Of a stretch of 6,056 bases of DNA, positions 1-5,683 are shown one piece after another; the first letter of the stretch is position 1; each line of letters opens with the position of its first letter. The stretch comes from Bacillota bacterium. GTDB lineage: Bacteria > Bacillota > Sulfobacillia > Symbiobacteriales > Symbiobacteriaceae. The DNA is taken from contig JAQBPS010000248.1 in NCBI GenBank assembly GCA_028287415.1, positions 1 to 6,056 on the forward strand, written 5' to 3'. A program made the translations under genes and the position numbers. The notes under the pieces are model-generated. The model was not told the DNA's origin. It worked only from the letters and a program-made list of their open reading frames with translations, and searched no databases.

Positions 1-612
1 CGGGCCGTAGTAAGCGCTGGCGTACTTGGCGCTGTAGGCCATGATCGGCACGTCCTGGAAGCCGTGCTTATCCAGGGCCGTGCGAATCGCCTCCACCCGG
101 CCGTCCATCATGTCGCTCGGAGCGACCATATCCGCACCCGCCTGGGCGTGCGACAGGGCCGTCCTGGCGATCAGCTCGAGCGTCGGGTCGTTGTCGACCG
201 TGTCGCCCTTGATGATGCCGCAGTGACCATGTGACGTATATTCGCACATGCACACATCGGTAATGATGTACATCTGCGGGAACTTCTCCTTGATCGCCCG
301 GATGGCGTTCTGCACGCTGCCATGCTCGTGGTACGCCTCGCTGCCGATCTCGTCCTTATGCTCCGGCAGGCCGAAGAGGAGCACCGACCGCAGGCCGAGC
401 CCCACCATCTCTGCGACATCGATCAGGATCTGATCGACCGACATCTGGAAGACGCCGGGCATGGAGCGGACCTCCTTCTTGACGCCCTGGCCGGGGGCGA
501 CCATCAGCGGGTAGATGAGGTCATCCTTGGTCACAACCGTCTCGCGCACCAGCCGTCGGATGGCATCGGTACGCCGCAGCCGGCGGGGACGGACGTTCGG
601 AAAGCTGCTCAT
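1..612 (-). CDS. hemB: 5-aminolevulinate dehydratase (porphobilinogen synthase), 3' end missing
   Basis: HemB condenses two 5-aminolevulinate molecules into porphobilinogen in the cytoplasm, an early step of heme, siroheme and cobamide synthesis. The visible 204 residues start with MSSFPNVRPRRLRRTDAIR, typical of the family. Three cysteines at residues 121, 123 and 131 (DVCMCEYTSHGHCG) form the zinc-binding triad of the Zn-dependent subclass. Lys196 in MAYSAKYASAYYGP is one of the two active-site lysines; the second, Schiff-base lysine lies beyond the window edge. Full-length HemB is about 320-335 residues, so roughly 60% is present. The ATG at 612 is preceded by AGGAGG (623-628) at a rather long 10-nt spacing. 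The gene starts 21 nt after the hemD stop, so the two are almost certainly co-transcribed. There is no sign of a frameshift. The identification is secure. Confidence 0.97.
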   Translation of the reverse strand, partial: MSSFPNVRPRRLRRTDAIRRLVRETVVTKDDLIYPLMVAPGQGVKKEVRSMPGVFQMSVDQILIDVAEMVGLGLRSVLLFGLPEHKDEIGSEAYHEHGSVQNAIRAIKEKFPQMYIITDVCMCEYTSHGHCGIIKGDTVDNDPTLELIARTALSHAQAGADMVAPSDMMDGRVEAIRTALDKHGFQDVPIMAYSAKYASAYYGP

Positions 613-633
613 GAGAAATACGCCTCCTGCTAT

Positions 634-1422
634 CTATGCAAAACGATTGGTTGCATCGGTAATAATAGCTTGCACAAGCGAGTCCATGGTCGCCGCTTCA
701 GCGACCGCTGCCACCGCCAGACCCGCCGCCTCCGCGGCCTTTTGCGTCTCCGGCCCGATCACAGCAACCCGCACCCCGGCCAGCGGCTCAGGGCCGCCCA
801 GTCGCAGCAGCAGGTTCTGCACGGTCGAGGACGAGGTCAGCGTGACATAGTCGATATCACCCCGGGCGATCGCCAGCTTGAGTTGCGCCACGTCGCCGCC
901 CTCGCGGAGCGTGCGGTAGACAACCACGTCGTCCACGACGGCGCCCAGGGCGCGCAACTGCTCGGCGGGGGCGGGATCGGCCAGGTTGCCACGGGGCATC
1001 AGCACCCGGTCGCCAGCCGCAAGCAACGGCGCCATGAGCGACGGCAAAATGCCGCCCCGGAACTGGGCGGGCGTCAGTGCCACCTTCACGCCCAGCCGCT
1101 CCAGCGTCCGGGCGGTAGTCGTGCCCACCGCCACCACCCGCAGGTGGGCGAGGGCCTCTCCGCCGTAGCCGCCGGTCATCCGCAGCCGGCCTGTGAACTG
1201 CTCGGCACCATTGGGACTGGTGATCACGAGCCAGCGGTACTGGTCAAGGGCGCTGATTGCGGCGTCGACGGGTGCCCACGATTCCGGATCGGCGATGGTG
1301 ATCACCGGGAATTCGTAAATCTCGCCGCCCTGCGCCTGAATCTTCGCCACCAGCGCCGATGCCTGGGCCTTCGCCCTGGTCACCAGAATGCGCTGTCCGG
1401 TCAGCGGCTTGCCCGCAGCCAC
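634..1422 (-). CDS. hemD: Uroporphyrinogen-III synthase
   Basis: HemD closes hydroxymethylbilane into uroporphyrinogen III with inversion of ring D, the branch point for heme, siroheme and corrinoids. The 262-residue length is normal for a stand-alone enzyme. Sequence divergence in this family is high, but the landmarks are in order: RILVTRA near residues 11-17, ITSPNGAE at 67-74, VAVGTTTARTLERLG at 97-111, the second-domain stretch DYVTLTSSSTVQNLL at 191-205, and VAVIGPETQKAAEAAGL at 219-235. This matches the two-domain HemD fold. It is not fused to a methyltransferase (CobA) domain. An ATG at 1431 would add three residues, but the AGGGAG at 1432-1437 directly abuts it. The same motif lies 9 nt from the GTG at 1422, so GTG is preferred. 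An in-frame stop just upstream excludes longer starts. It is the first gene of a hemD-hemB unit with its own promoter. Confidence 0.93.
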   Translation of the reverse strand: MAAGKPLTGQRILVTRAKAQASALVAKIQAQGGEIYEFPVITIADPESWAPVDAAISALDQYRWLVITSPNGAEQFTGRLRMTGGYGGEALAHLRVVAVGTTTARTLERLGVKVALTPAQFRGGILPSLMAPLLAAGDRVLMPRGNLADPAPAEQLRALGAVVDDVVVYRTLREGGDVAQLKLAIARGDIDYVTLTSSSTVQNLLLRLGGPEPLAGVRVAVIGPETQKAAEAAGLAVAAVAEAATMDSLVQAIITDATNRFA

Positions 1423-1431
1423 CGGGATCAT

Positions 1432-1437
1432 CTCCCT
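1432..1437 (-). promoter_or_regulatory. hemD ribosome binding site that decides the start
   Basis: The minus strand reads AGGGAG here. It touches the ATG at 1429-1431 with no spacer but sits 9 nt before the GTG at 1420-1422. Ribosomes need a spacer of about 5-10 nt, so the GTG is the better start. Confidence 0.6.
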
Positions 1438-1456
1438 GCGTAAGTTGTCCTATCGC

Positions 1457-1465
1457 AGTATACCA
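1457..1465 (-). promoter_or_regulatory. Extended -10 promoter for hemD-hemB
   Basis: The minus strand reads TGGTATACT, which is a TGn extension followed by TATACT (5 of 6 matches to TATAAT). No convincing -35 hexamer lies 16-18 nt upstream, as is common for extended -10 promoters. Transcription would begin near 1450, giving a leader of about 30 nt before hemD. The site lies between the upstream operon's stem-loop and hemD, where a new promoter is expected. Confidence 0.55.
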
Positions 1466-1498
1466 CTAAGTAAACGTGAGCGCGCTGCGAAGACGGAA

Positions 1499-1522
1499 GG
1501 AGGCACCCGCATGAGTGCCTCC
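1499..1522 (-). terminator. Stem-loop terminator after the ssu/glycine-rich operon
   Basis: The minus strand reads GGAGGCAC, an 8-nt loop, then GTGCCTCC: a perfect 8-bp stem. It is followed by TTCCGTCTTCG, which is pyrimidine-rich but not a clean U tract, so termination may be partial. It begins about 22 nt after the stop codon of the glycine-rich gene and precedes the hemD promoter. It is therefore read as the end of the ssu transcript. Confidence 0.65.
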
Positions 1523-1544
1523 CGCGCGCCATTGCGATGGTCTT

Positions 1545-1865
1545 CTAGCGTCCGTACCCCCCGCGGAGGCGGCCCGTCCGGCCGGCAGCGCCGCTCCGGC
1601 CGGCCGCGCCACCGGCCCCGACGCCCTCAGCGGTACCGCCGGTCACACCGGCGCCGCCGATGCGATCGCCAGGCGCCGTGTAGCCCTCGGTGCCGCCGAG
1701 TTCGTTAGCGAACTCCAGGCTGGTGCGGGTAGCGCGATCGGCCTGATCAGCATTCATGCCGCCGACGCCGCCAGTGCGACCTGCGCCACCGGCACCACCG
1801 ACAGCACCGGCGCCACCGATGCGAGCGCGACCGGCCCGATTCCCCGTGTTTCCATTGACAGCCAC
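1545..1865 (-). CDS. Small glycine-rich protein of unknown function
   Basis: I do not recognise this family. The predicted 106-residue protein is about one-third glycine, basic, and has no cysteine, signal peptide or membrane segment. It has two Gly-rich blocks (about 16-36 and 69-106), each opening with RIGGAG followed by two residues and GG. They flank a non-Gly core of about residues 37-57, ending RTSLEFANELGG, which could form a helix. The C-terminus is RLRGGYGR. The core is faintly reminiscent of spore small acid-soluble proteins, but too weakly to assign. The GTG at 1865 has AGAGGGGG (1875-1882) 9 nt upstream. An alternative ATG at 1913, with GGAG 5 nt upstream, would add 16 residues. 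That stretch uses codons unlike its neighbours (CAA, CCT, ACT, CCA, CTA), so it is probably leader. The gene lies just downstream of ssuD, before a stem-loop, and is likely read as the operon's last gene. Confidence 0.6.
   Translation of the reverse strand: MAVNGNTGNRAGRARIGGAGAVGGAGGAGRTGGVGGMNADQADRATRTSLEFANELGGTEGYTAPGDRIGGAGVTGGTAEGVGAGGAAGRSGAAGRTGRLRGGYGR
1646..1669. repeat. Direct repeat copy 1 inside the glycine-rich gene
   Basis: These 24 bases match 1805-1828 at 22 positions in the same orientation. The repeat encodes part of the protein repeat that begins RIGGAG, so it probably reflects internal duplication of the coding sequence rather than a mobile or regulatory element. Confidence 0.6.
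1805..1828. repeat. Direct repeat copy 2 inside the glycine-rich gene
   Basis: This is the partner of 1646-1669, 22 of 24 bases identical and 159 bp away. It encodes the upstream RIGGAG block of the glycine-rich protein. The repeated protein segment continues similarly for a few residues (AVGG here, VTGG in the other copy). Confidence 0.6.
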
Positions 1866-1893
1866 GGTGAAAAGCCCCCTCTTTAGTGGAGTA

Positions 1894-1911
1894 GGTTGCC
1901 CGGGACCAACC
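1894..1911. repeat. 18-bp near-perfect palindrome between ssuD and the glycine-rich gene
   Basis: The plus strand reads GGTTGCCCGGGACCAACC. Sixteen of its 18 positions are symmetric around a central CCCGGG-containing core. It lies 31 bp after the ssuD stop and 29 bp before the preferred start of the glycine-rich gene, upstream of that gene's ribosome binding site. It could be a protein-binding site, a small leader hairpin or an RNA-processing point. No U tract follows, so it is not a typical terminator. Confidence 0.45.
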
Positions 1912-1941
1912 ATAGCTTCTCCGCATTCAGTCGGGCTTACA

Positions 1942-3066
1942 CTAATCCGCCGCGCTCTCTGTGACCATTCCCGCGGCCTTCTTGCGCACGAGCGGGATCA
2001 CCTGCTCGCCCACGCGCCAGGCCTCCTCAAGGTGCGGCCAGCTGGACAGAATGAACGTGTCGATGCCGTGACGCACGTAGTCGGCGAGCACGTCCGACAC
2101 CTGCTCAGGCGTGCCCACGATCGCCGTGCTGGCGCCGCCGCGGATGCGCCGCAGCCCGGCCCAGAAGTGCGGCGCCACGATATCTTCGTCGTTGGTCGCC
2201 AGGCCCAGCAGGCGCTGCTGGCCGACCGACTCCAGGCCGCTCAGCGTGCTTTTCCGCTTCTCCATCAGCGATGGATCGGCGTCGGCGATCAAAGCCCTGG
2301 CGGCGTTCCAGGCCTCCTCCTCCGTATCGCGGACGACGACGTGGATGCGAACGCCCGCCCCGACCTTGCGGCCCTGGCCCTCGGCACGGCGCCGCACATC
2401 GGCGACCTTCTCGCCAACCATCTGCGGCAGCTCGCCCCAGCTCAGGTACACATCGGCCAGCTCGCCTGCAATGTCGTGGGCAAGCTCGGAAGAGCCGCCG
2501 AAGAAGATGCGCGGGCCACCCGCATTGACCGGCAGCGGCGTCAGGGTCGCGCCGCTAAGCTGGACAAACTCGCCGTCAACGGTAACGGACTCGCCGTTCC
2601 AGAGGCGCTTGATCGCCTGTAAGTACTCGCGGGTGCGCCGGTAACGGCCGTCGTGATCAGCCGCATCGCCGTAGGAGAGCTGCTCGGCGGTGCTGCCGCC
2701 GGAGATCACGTTCAGGTTGACCCGCCCGCCGCTGATCTGGTCCAGGGTTGCGACCATTTTTGCGGTGATGGCAGCGTTGATGACGCCCGGCCGGGTCGCC
2801 ACCAGCAGCTTGAGCTTCGTGGTGACCGCCGCCAGTGCGGCTGCCATCGTCCAGTTGTCATAGAGCGCCGTCGGCTTGACCCACAGGTCGCCGCTGGCGC
2901 TGGAGCCAAAGCCGAAGGGCATCAGTGCGCCGTCGAAGCCCGCGCCTTCAATGGCCAGGGCCAGCTGCTTCTGGTAGTCAAACGTGGCGAGCCGCTCAGG
3001 GCTCTGCGTACCGAGCTTGCGGCCATCACCGTTCTGGGGGATAAACCAGAGAAATTCGAGCGCCAT
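1942..3066 (-). CDS. ssuD: SsuD-like FMNH2-dependent sulfonate monooxygenase with altered active site
   Basis: This is a 374-residue member of the bacterial luciferase-like TIM-barrel flavin monooxygenases. SsuD uses FMNH2 and O2 to split a sulfonate C-S bond, giving an aldehyde and sulfite. Family signatures are FLWFIPQNGDGRKLGT at 5-20, TLDQISGGRVNLNVISGG at 107-124, IFFGGSS at 187-193, VRIHVVVRDT at 239-248 (Arg240 and His242 match E. coli Arg226 and His228), the phosphate-binding IRGG with Arg309 (E. coli Arg297), and PHLEEAWRVGE at 344-354. Several features are odd. There is no cysteine anywhere, so the equivalent of Cys54 is missing. Trp343 replaces Tyr331 and Gln21 replaces Glu20. About 13 extra residues occur around 51-66. 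The true substrate may therefore differ. The start is the ATG at 3066, with AGGAGG 6 nt upstream; an in-frame GTG at 3084 would overlap that site and is rejected. It lies 21 nt after ssuB. Confidence 0.85.
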   Translation of the reverse strand: MALEFLWFIPQNGDGRKLGTQSPERLATFDYQKQLALAIEGAGFDGALMPFGFGSSASGDLWVKPTALYDNWTMAAALAAVTTKLKLLVATRPGVINAAITAKMVATLDQISGGRVNLNVISGGSTAEQLSYGDAADHDGRYRRTREYLQAIKRLWNGESVTVDGEFVQLSGATLTPLPVNAGGPRIFFGGSSELAHDIAGELADVYLSWGELPQMVGEKVADVRRRAEGQGRKVGAGVRIHVVVRDTEEEAWNAARALIADADPSLMEKRKSTLSGLESVGQQRLLGLATNDEDIVAPHFWAGLRRIRGGASTAIVGTPEQVSDVLADYVRHGIDTFILSSWPHLEEAWRVGEQVIPLVRKKAAGMVTESAAD

Positions 3067-3072
3067 GCTGCT

Positions 3073-3078
3073 CCTCCT
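3073..3078 (-). promoter_or_regulatory. ssuD ribosome binding site that decides the start
   Basis: A perfect AGGAGG on the minus strand lies 6 nt before the ATG at 3064-3066, within the 21-nt ssuB-ssuD gap. It would be inside the coding region if the upstream in-frame GTG at 3082-3084 were used, so the ATG is preferred. Confidence 0.8.
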
Positions 3079-3087
3079 TGTCACAAA

Positions 3088-3852
3088 TCAAATTGCCCAC
3101 TCAGCGGGCTCGTTCCGGCCGGGCCGGAACAGGGAGAGCAACTCCCGGCGGGCTTCGCCGAAGCCGTGCGTGGTGCGGTCGCGGGGCCTGGCCAGCGGTA
3201 CCTCGTACATGGTAATAATGCGGCCGGGGTTGGCCTCCATCACCGCCACCCGATCGCTCAGGTAGACCGCCTCATCGAGGTCGTGGGTGACGAGCACCGC
3301 GGTCGTGCGGCTCTGCTCCCAGATCTCGGCGAGAGCGTCCTGGAGCGCCATTTTTGTGAAGGCGTCCAGCGCACTGAAGGGCTCGTCCAACAGCATCACT
3401 TGCGGCTCGTTAATCAACGCCCGGGCGATCGCCACCCGCTGGGCCATGCCGCCCGACAGCTGGTGGGTATACAGGTCGCCCGCATGCGTGAGGCCGACAA
3501 GATCAAGATAATGGGCAAGCAGTGCGTCGCGGTCGCCGCCAGGCTTGCGCCGGCCGAGGAGTACGTTCTCACGCACCGTCAGCCACGGGAAAAGCCGGGG
3601 TTCCTGAAAGACGACGCCCAGCTCCGGGTGCGGCCCTTCAATCGGGTTGCCGCCGGCGAGAATCCGGCCGCCCTGAGGCTTGTCCAGCCCCGCCGCGAGC
3701 CGCAGGAGCGTCGACTTGCCGCAGCCGCTCCGGCCGACCAGAGCGACAAACGCTCCGGCCTGCACCTCGAGGTCCAGATCGGCCAGGACGGTATGCGGCT
3801 CGGGCGTGTCGAACGTCCGGGTAACCCGGGAAAAGGTGAGCGAGTAGGCCAT
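3088..3852 (-). CDS. ssuB: Sulfonate ABC transporter ATP-binding protein
   Basis: This is the cytoplasmic ATPase that powers the importer and docks on the SsuC coupling loops. All nucleotide-binding motifs are intact in the 254 residues: Walker A GRSGCGKST at 40-48, Q-loop with Gln83 in VFQEPRLFPW, signature LSGGM at 132-136, Walker B VMLLDEP at 152-158, D-loop SALD at 160-163, and the switch histidine His190 in VLVTHD. The sequence VFQEPRLFPWLTVRENV is typical of the SsuB/TauB/NrtD subgroup of nitrate/sulfonate/taurine importers. Its only cysteine is Cys44 in Walker A. The ATG at 3852 follows the ssuC stop by 3 nt, and its purine-rich GAGGGGGTG ribosome site lies in the end of ssuC, so translation is probably coupled. 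Substrate identity rests on neighbouring ssuA and ssuD, not on this subunit. Confidence 0.92.
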   Translation of the reverse strand: MAYSLTFSRVTRTFDTPEPHTVLADLDLEVQAGAFVALVGRSGCGKSTLLRLAAGLDKPQGGRILAGGNPIEGPHPELGVVFQEPRLFPWLTVRENVLLGRRKPGGDRDALLAHYLDLVGLTHAGDLYTHQLSGGMAQRVAIARALINEPQVMLLDEPFSALDAFTKMALQDALAEIWEQSRTTAVLVTHDLDEAVYLSDRVAVMEANPGRIITMYEVPLARPRDRTTHGFGEARRELLSLFRPGRNEPAEWAI

Positions 3853-3855
3853 TCG

Positions 3856-4665
3856 TCACACCCCCTCGAAAGTCTGGCGCCAGCGGAGCGCGCGCCGCTC
3901 AATCAGCCGGATGAGCGAGTCGATCAGCTTGCCCGACACGGCATACACGACGACACCCAGCAGGACGATGTCGGTCTGGGAGAACTCACGGGCGTCCCAG
4001 ATCATCGAGCCGATGCCGCGATGTGCGCCGAGGATCTCAGCGGCGATCAGGGCGAGCCAGGCTGAGCCGAGCGCCAGCCGGAGGCCGAGCAAGATCGAGG
4101 GCAGGGCGGCCGGGAAGACGAGCACCCGCAGTCGCTCCCAGGTGCCGAGCCGCAGTACGGTCGCCACTTCCACCAGCTTGCGGTCGACGCCGCGGATGCC
4201 ATGGAACGTGTTGACGTAGATGTGGAAGAAGACGGCTGCGCCGACCAGGAGCACCTTCGGCAGCTCGTCGATGCCGAACCAGAGGATCAGCAGCGGGGCG
4301 AGGGCCAGGTTCGGGATCGTGCGGTTCATCTGCACGGTGGTGTCGACCCAACTCTCAGCCTCGCGGGACATGCCCACCCACGTGCCGAGAATCAAGGCGG
4401 GAATGCCGCCCACGATCAGGCCCAGTCCGGCCCGCTGGAGGCTCATGAGCAGGTGCAGCGGCAGGTCGCCGCTCAGGGTCAGGTCCCAGCCGGCTTGCAG
4501 GACTCGGCTGGGGGCGGGCAGCAGCACGGGCGAGATGTTGCCCAGGGTGGCGAGGAGTTGCCACACGACCAGGATGAAGACCGGCAAGGCCCAGCCTTTC
4601 AGATGGCGGAGCGGACGTTTGCGCGCTCCGGTTGATGGCGTTGATGCTTCAAGGCTTGCAGACAT
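3856..4665 (-). CDS. ssuC: Sulfonate ABC transporter permease
   Basis: This is the inner-membrane channel subunit of the importer, presumably acting as a homodimer. It has 269 residues and about six hydrophobic helices, roughly at 25-43, 75-100, 118-133, 136-153, 188-212 and 231-250. The short N-terminal tail is basic and cytoplasmic. The EAA-type coupling loop that contacts SsuB is at about 166-190 (EVATVLRLGTWERLRVLVFP). The stretch RTIPNLALAPLLILWFGIDE at 115-134 and ILGAHRGIGSMIWDAREF at 211-228 are characteristic of SsuC/TauC/NrtB permeases. The protein contains no cysteine. The ATG at 4665 is preceded by GGGAGGAAGGGG, with its AAGGGG 6 nt before the start, and lies 18 nt after the ssuA stop. 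The family is sure; whether the cargo is an alkanesulfonate, taurine-like or another organosulfur compound cannot be read from this subunit. Confidence 0.92.
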   Translation of the reverse strand: MSASLEASTPSTGARKRPLRHLKGWALPVFILVVWQLLATLGNISPVLLPAPSRVLQAGWDLTLSGDLPLHLLMSLQRAGLGLIVGGIPALILGTWVGMSREAESWVDTTVQMNRTIPNLALAPLLILWFGIDELPKVLLVGAAVFFHIYVNTFHGIRGVDRKLVEVATVLRLGTWERLRVLVFPAALPSILLGLRLALGSAWLALIAAEILGAHRGIGSMIWDAREFSQTDIVLLGVVVYAVSGKLIDSLIRLIERRALRWRQTFEGV

Positions 4666-4683
4666 TGCGGGCCCCTTCCTCCC

Positions 4684-5640
4684 TTACGGCTTCACAAATC
4701 GGTCGTCGACGACCTTGGCGAAATCGGTGATGTGGGGCAGGTGTGCGATCTGTTTCAGCACGTCGGAGATGCCGTTCGCCCGCGCGACGACATCGGCAGT
4801 GATGGGCTTGAGGACAGGGGCTGCGTGGGACAGCCATGCCGCCGCGACCTTCGGGTTGGTCGCGTAGATCCGGGCGAACGTGGCCACCTGCTCCTGGGCA
4901 CTGAGGCCGTTGAAGTACGCTAGCTCCTCGGTGCGGGCATTCACGTAGGTCTGCACGAGGTCCGCATGATCCCTGGCGAACTTGGTGCTGGTCACGGTGA
5001 CGTAGTAGTCCGGGAACCCCTCAGGCACCGCAAGAGCCCGGGCGTCGCCGACCTCCGCCTCCTGGATCGAGCGGAACGGCTCCCACACCACCCACGCAGC
5101 AACCGCGCCGGTCGCGAAGGCAGGGCGGCCGTCCGCCGGCTGGAGGTTGACCACCTGGACGTCGTCAAGCGTGAGGTTTGCCTTCTGGAGCGCGTAGAGC
5201 AGGAACGCCCAGCTTGACGTGCCCTTGGCGACCGCTACCTTCTTACCCTTGAGGTCGGCGACGCTGCCCAGAGGCGAGTTGCGCTTCACCAGGATGGCGC
5301 TGGTCGCACCCTCGGTCACAACGCCGATCGCTTTGAAGTCAATCCCGGCCGCCTGGGCGGTGATCGCCGGCGTCAGGCTCAGGTCGTAAATAAAGTCGAT
5401 GTGACCGCCGGCCAGGGCCTCGAACATGGGCGGACCGCTCTGGAAGCTGACCCACTTGACCTGGATGCCCTGCTTTTCGTAAGCCTTCTCGAGCAGGCGC
5501 TGCTCCTTCAGAAGGTTGGTTTTCCGCTGATAACCGACCCGCACTTCGGTCGGGGGCTGCCCCTTGCTGCCGGCGCCACAGCCAGCAAGCAGGCTGAGTA
5601 CAAACGGCAGCATCAGGATCCACGCAAGGTTCCGGCGCAA
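4684..5640 (-). CDS. ssuA: Sulfonate-type ABC transporter substrate-binding lipoprotein
   Basis: This is the 318-residue extracytoplasmic solute-binding protein that captures the substrate for SsuBC. A short basic N-terminus (MRRN) and hydrophobic core end in a lipobox LAGC at 18-21, so the mature protein would be lipid-anchored at Cys21, as expected for a Gram-positive cell. The NrtA/SsuA/TauA fold is shown by VRVGYQRKTNLL at 33-44, GPPMFEALAGGHIDF at 69-83, ITAQAAGIDFKAIGVV at 93-108, the hinge region DLKGKKVAVAKGTSSWAFLL at 129-148, and AAWVVWEPF at 181-189. The ligand-loop motif, STGDIPP in E. coli SsuA, is here YDLSLTP at 85-91 with one extra residue, suggesting changed specificity. The start is TTG at 5640, supported by AGAGAGGAG (5649-5657) 8 nt upstream. 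The next ATG, codon 10, would cut into the signal peptide. It is the first gene of the operon. Confidence 0.88.
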   Translation of the reverse strand: MRRNLAWILMLPFVLSLLAGCGAGSKGQPPTEVRVGYQRKTNLLKEQRLLEKAYEKQGIQVKWVSFQSGPPMFEALAGGHIDFIYDLSLTPAITAQAAGIDFKAIGVVTEGATSAILVKRNSPLGSVADLKGKKVAVAKGTSSWAFLLYALQKANLTLDDVQVVNLQPADGRPAFATGAVAAWVVWEPFRSIQEAEVGDARALAVPEGFPDYYVTVTSTKFARDHADLVQTYVNARTEELAYFNGLSAQEQVATFARIYATNPKVAAAWLSHAAPVLKPITADVVARANGISDVLKQIAHLPHITDFAKVVDDRFVKP

Positions 5641-5648
5641 TCCGGCAA

Positions 5649-5657
5649 CTCCTCTCT
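5649..5657 (-). promoter_or_regulatory. ssuA ribosome binding site supporting a TTG start
   Basis: The minus strand reads AGAGAGGAG, ending 8 nt before the TTG at 5638-5640. No ATG or GTG in frame has a comparable site, and the TTG start yields a complete lipoprotein signal peptide. Confidence 0.75.
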
Positions 5658-5683
5658 CACACGGTTCTCAGGACTTATGGATA

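Noticed and set aside
322..1443. Open frame of 373 codons on the plus strand
   Set aside because: It is antisense to hemB and hemD, with low-complexity His/Gln/Arg-rich translation and no plausible domain.
1646..1828. Direct repeats as ends of a mobile element
   Set aside because: The copies are coding repeats inside one small gene, with no transposase or terminal inverted repeats.
1515..1886. Ala/Thr-rich open frame on the plus strand opposite the glycine-rich gene
   Set aside because: It overlaps the same GC-rich repeats antisense and is cut by the stem-loop. The minus-strand frame fits operon direction, spacing and a ribosome site better.
1756..2622. Pro-rich plus-strand frame of 288 codons
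   Set aside because: It runs antisense through the glycine-rich gene and the end of ssuD, which have good evidence. Its Pro/Ala-rich N-terminus mirrors Gly codons on the other strand.
3067..3084. Six-residue N-terminal extension of SsuD from a GTG
   Set aside because: The extension would translate the AGGAGG ribosome site itself. MALEFLWFIP from the ATG matches the normal SsuD N-terminus.
2653..4065. Long open frame of 470 codons on the plus strand
   Set aside because: It lies antisense across ssuD, ssuB and ssuC, all well supported on the minus strand. Its translation is Arg/Gln/His-rich with no recognisable domain. Long antisense frames are common in GC-rich genes.
5605..5640. Twin-arginine export signal in SsuA (MRRNLAW)
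   Set aside because: Two arginines near the start are ordinary for a lipoprotein n-region. The full Tat consensus is not met and the LAGC lipobox explains the signal peptide.
5641..5683. SAM riboswitch or other leader RNA upstream of ssuA
   Set aside because: The leader from the predicted start is only about 37 nt and shows no S-box helices.
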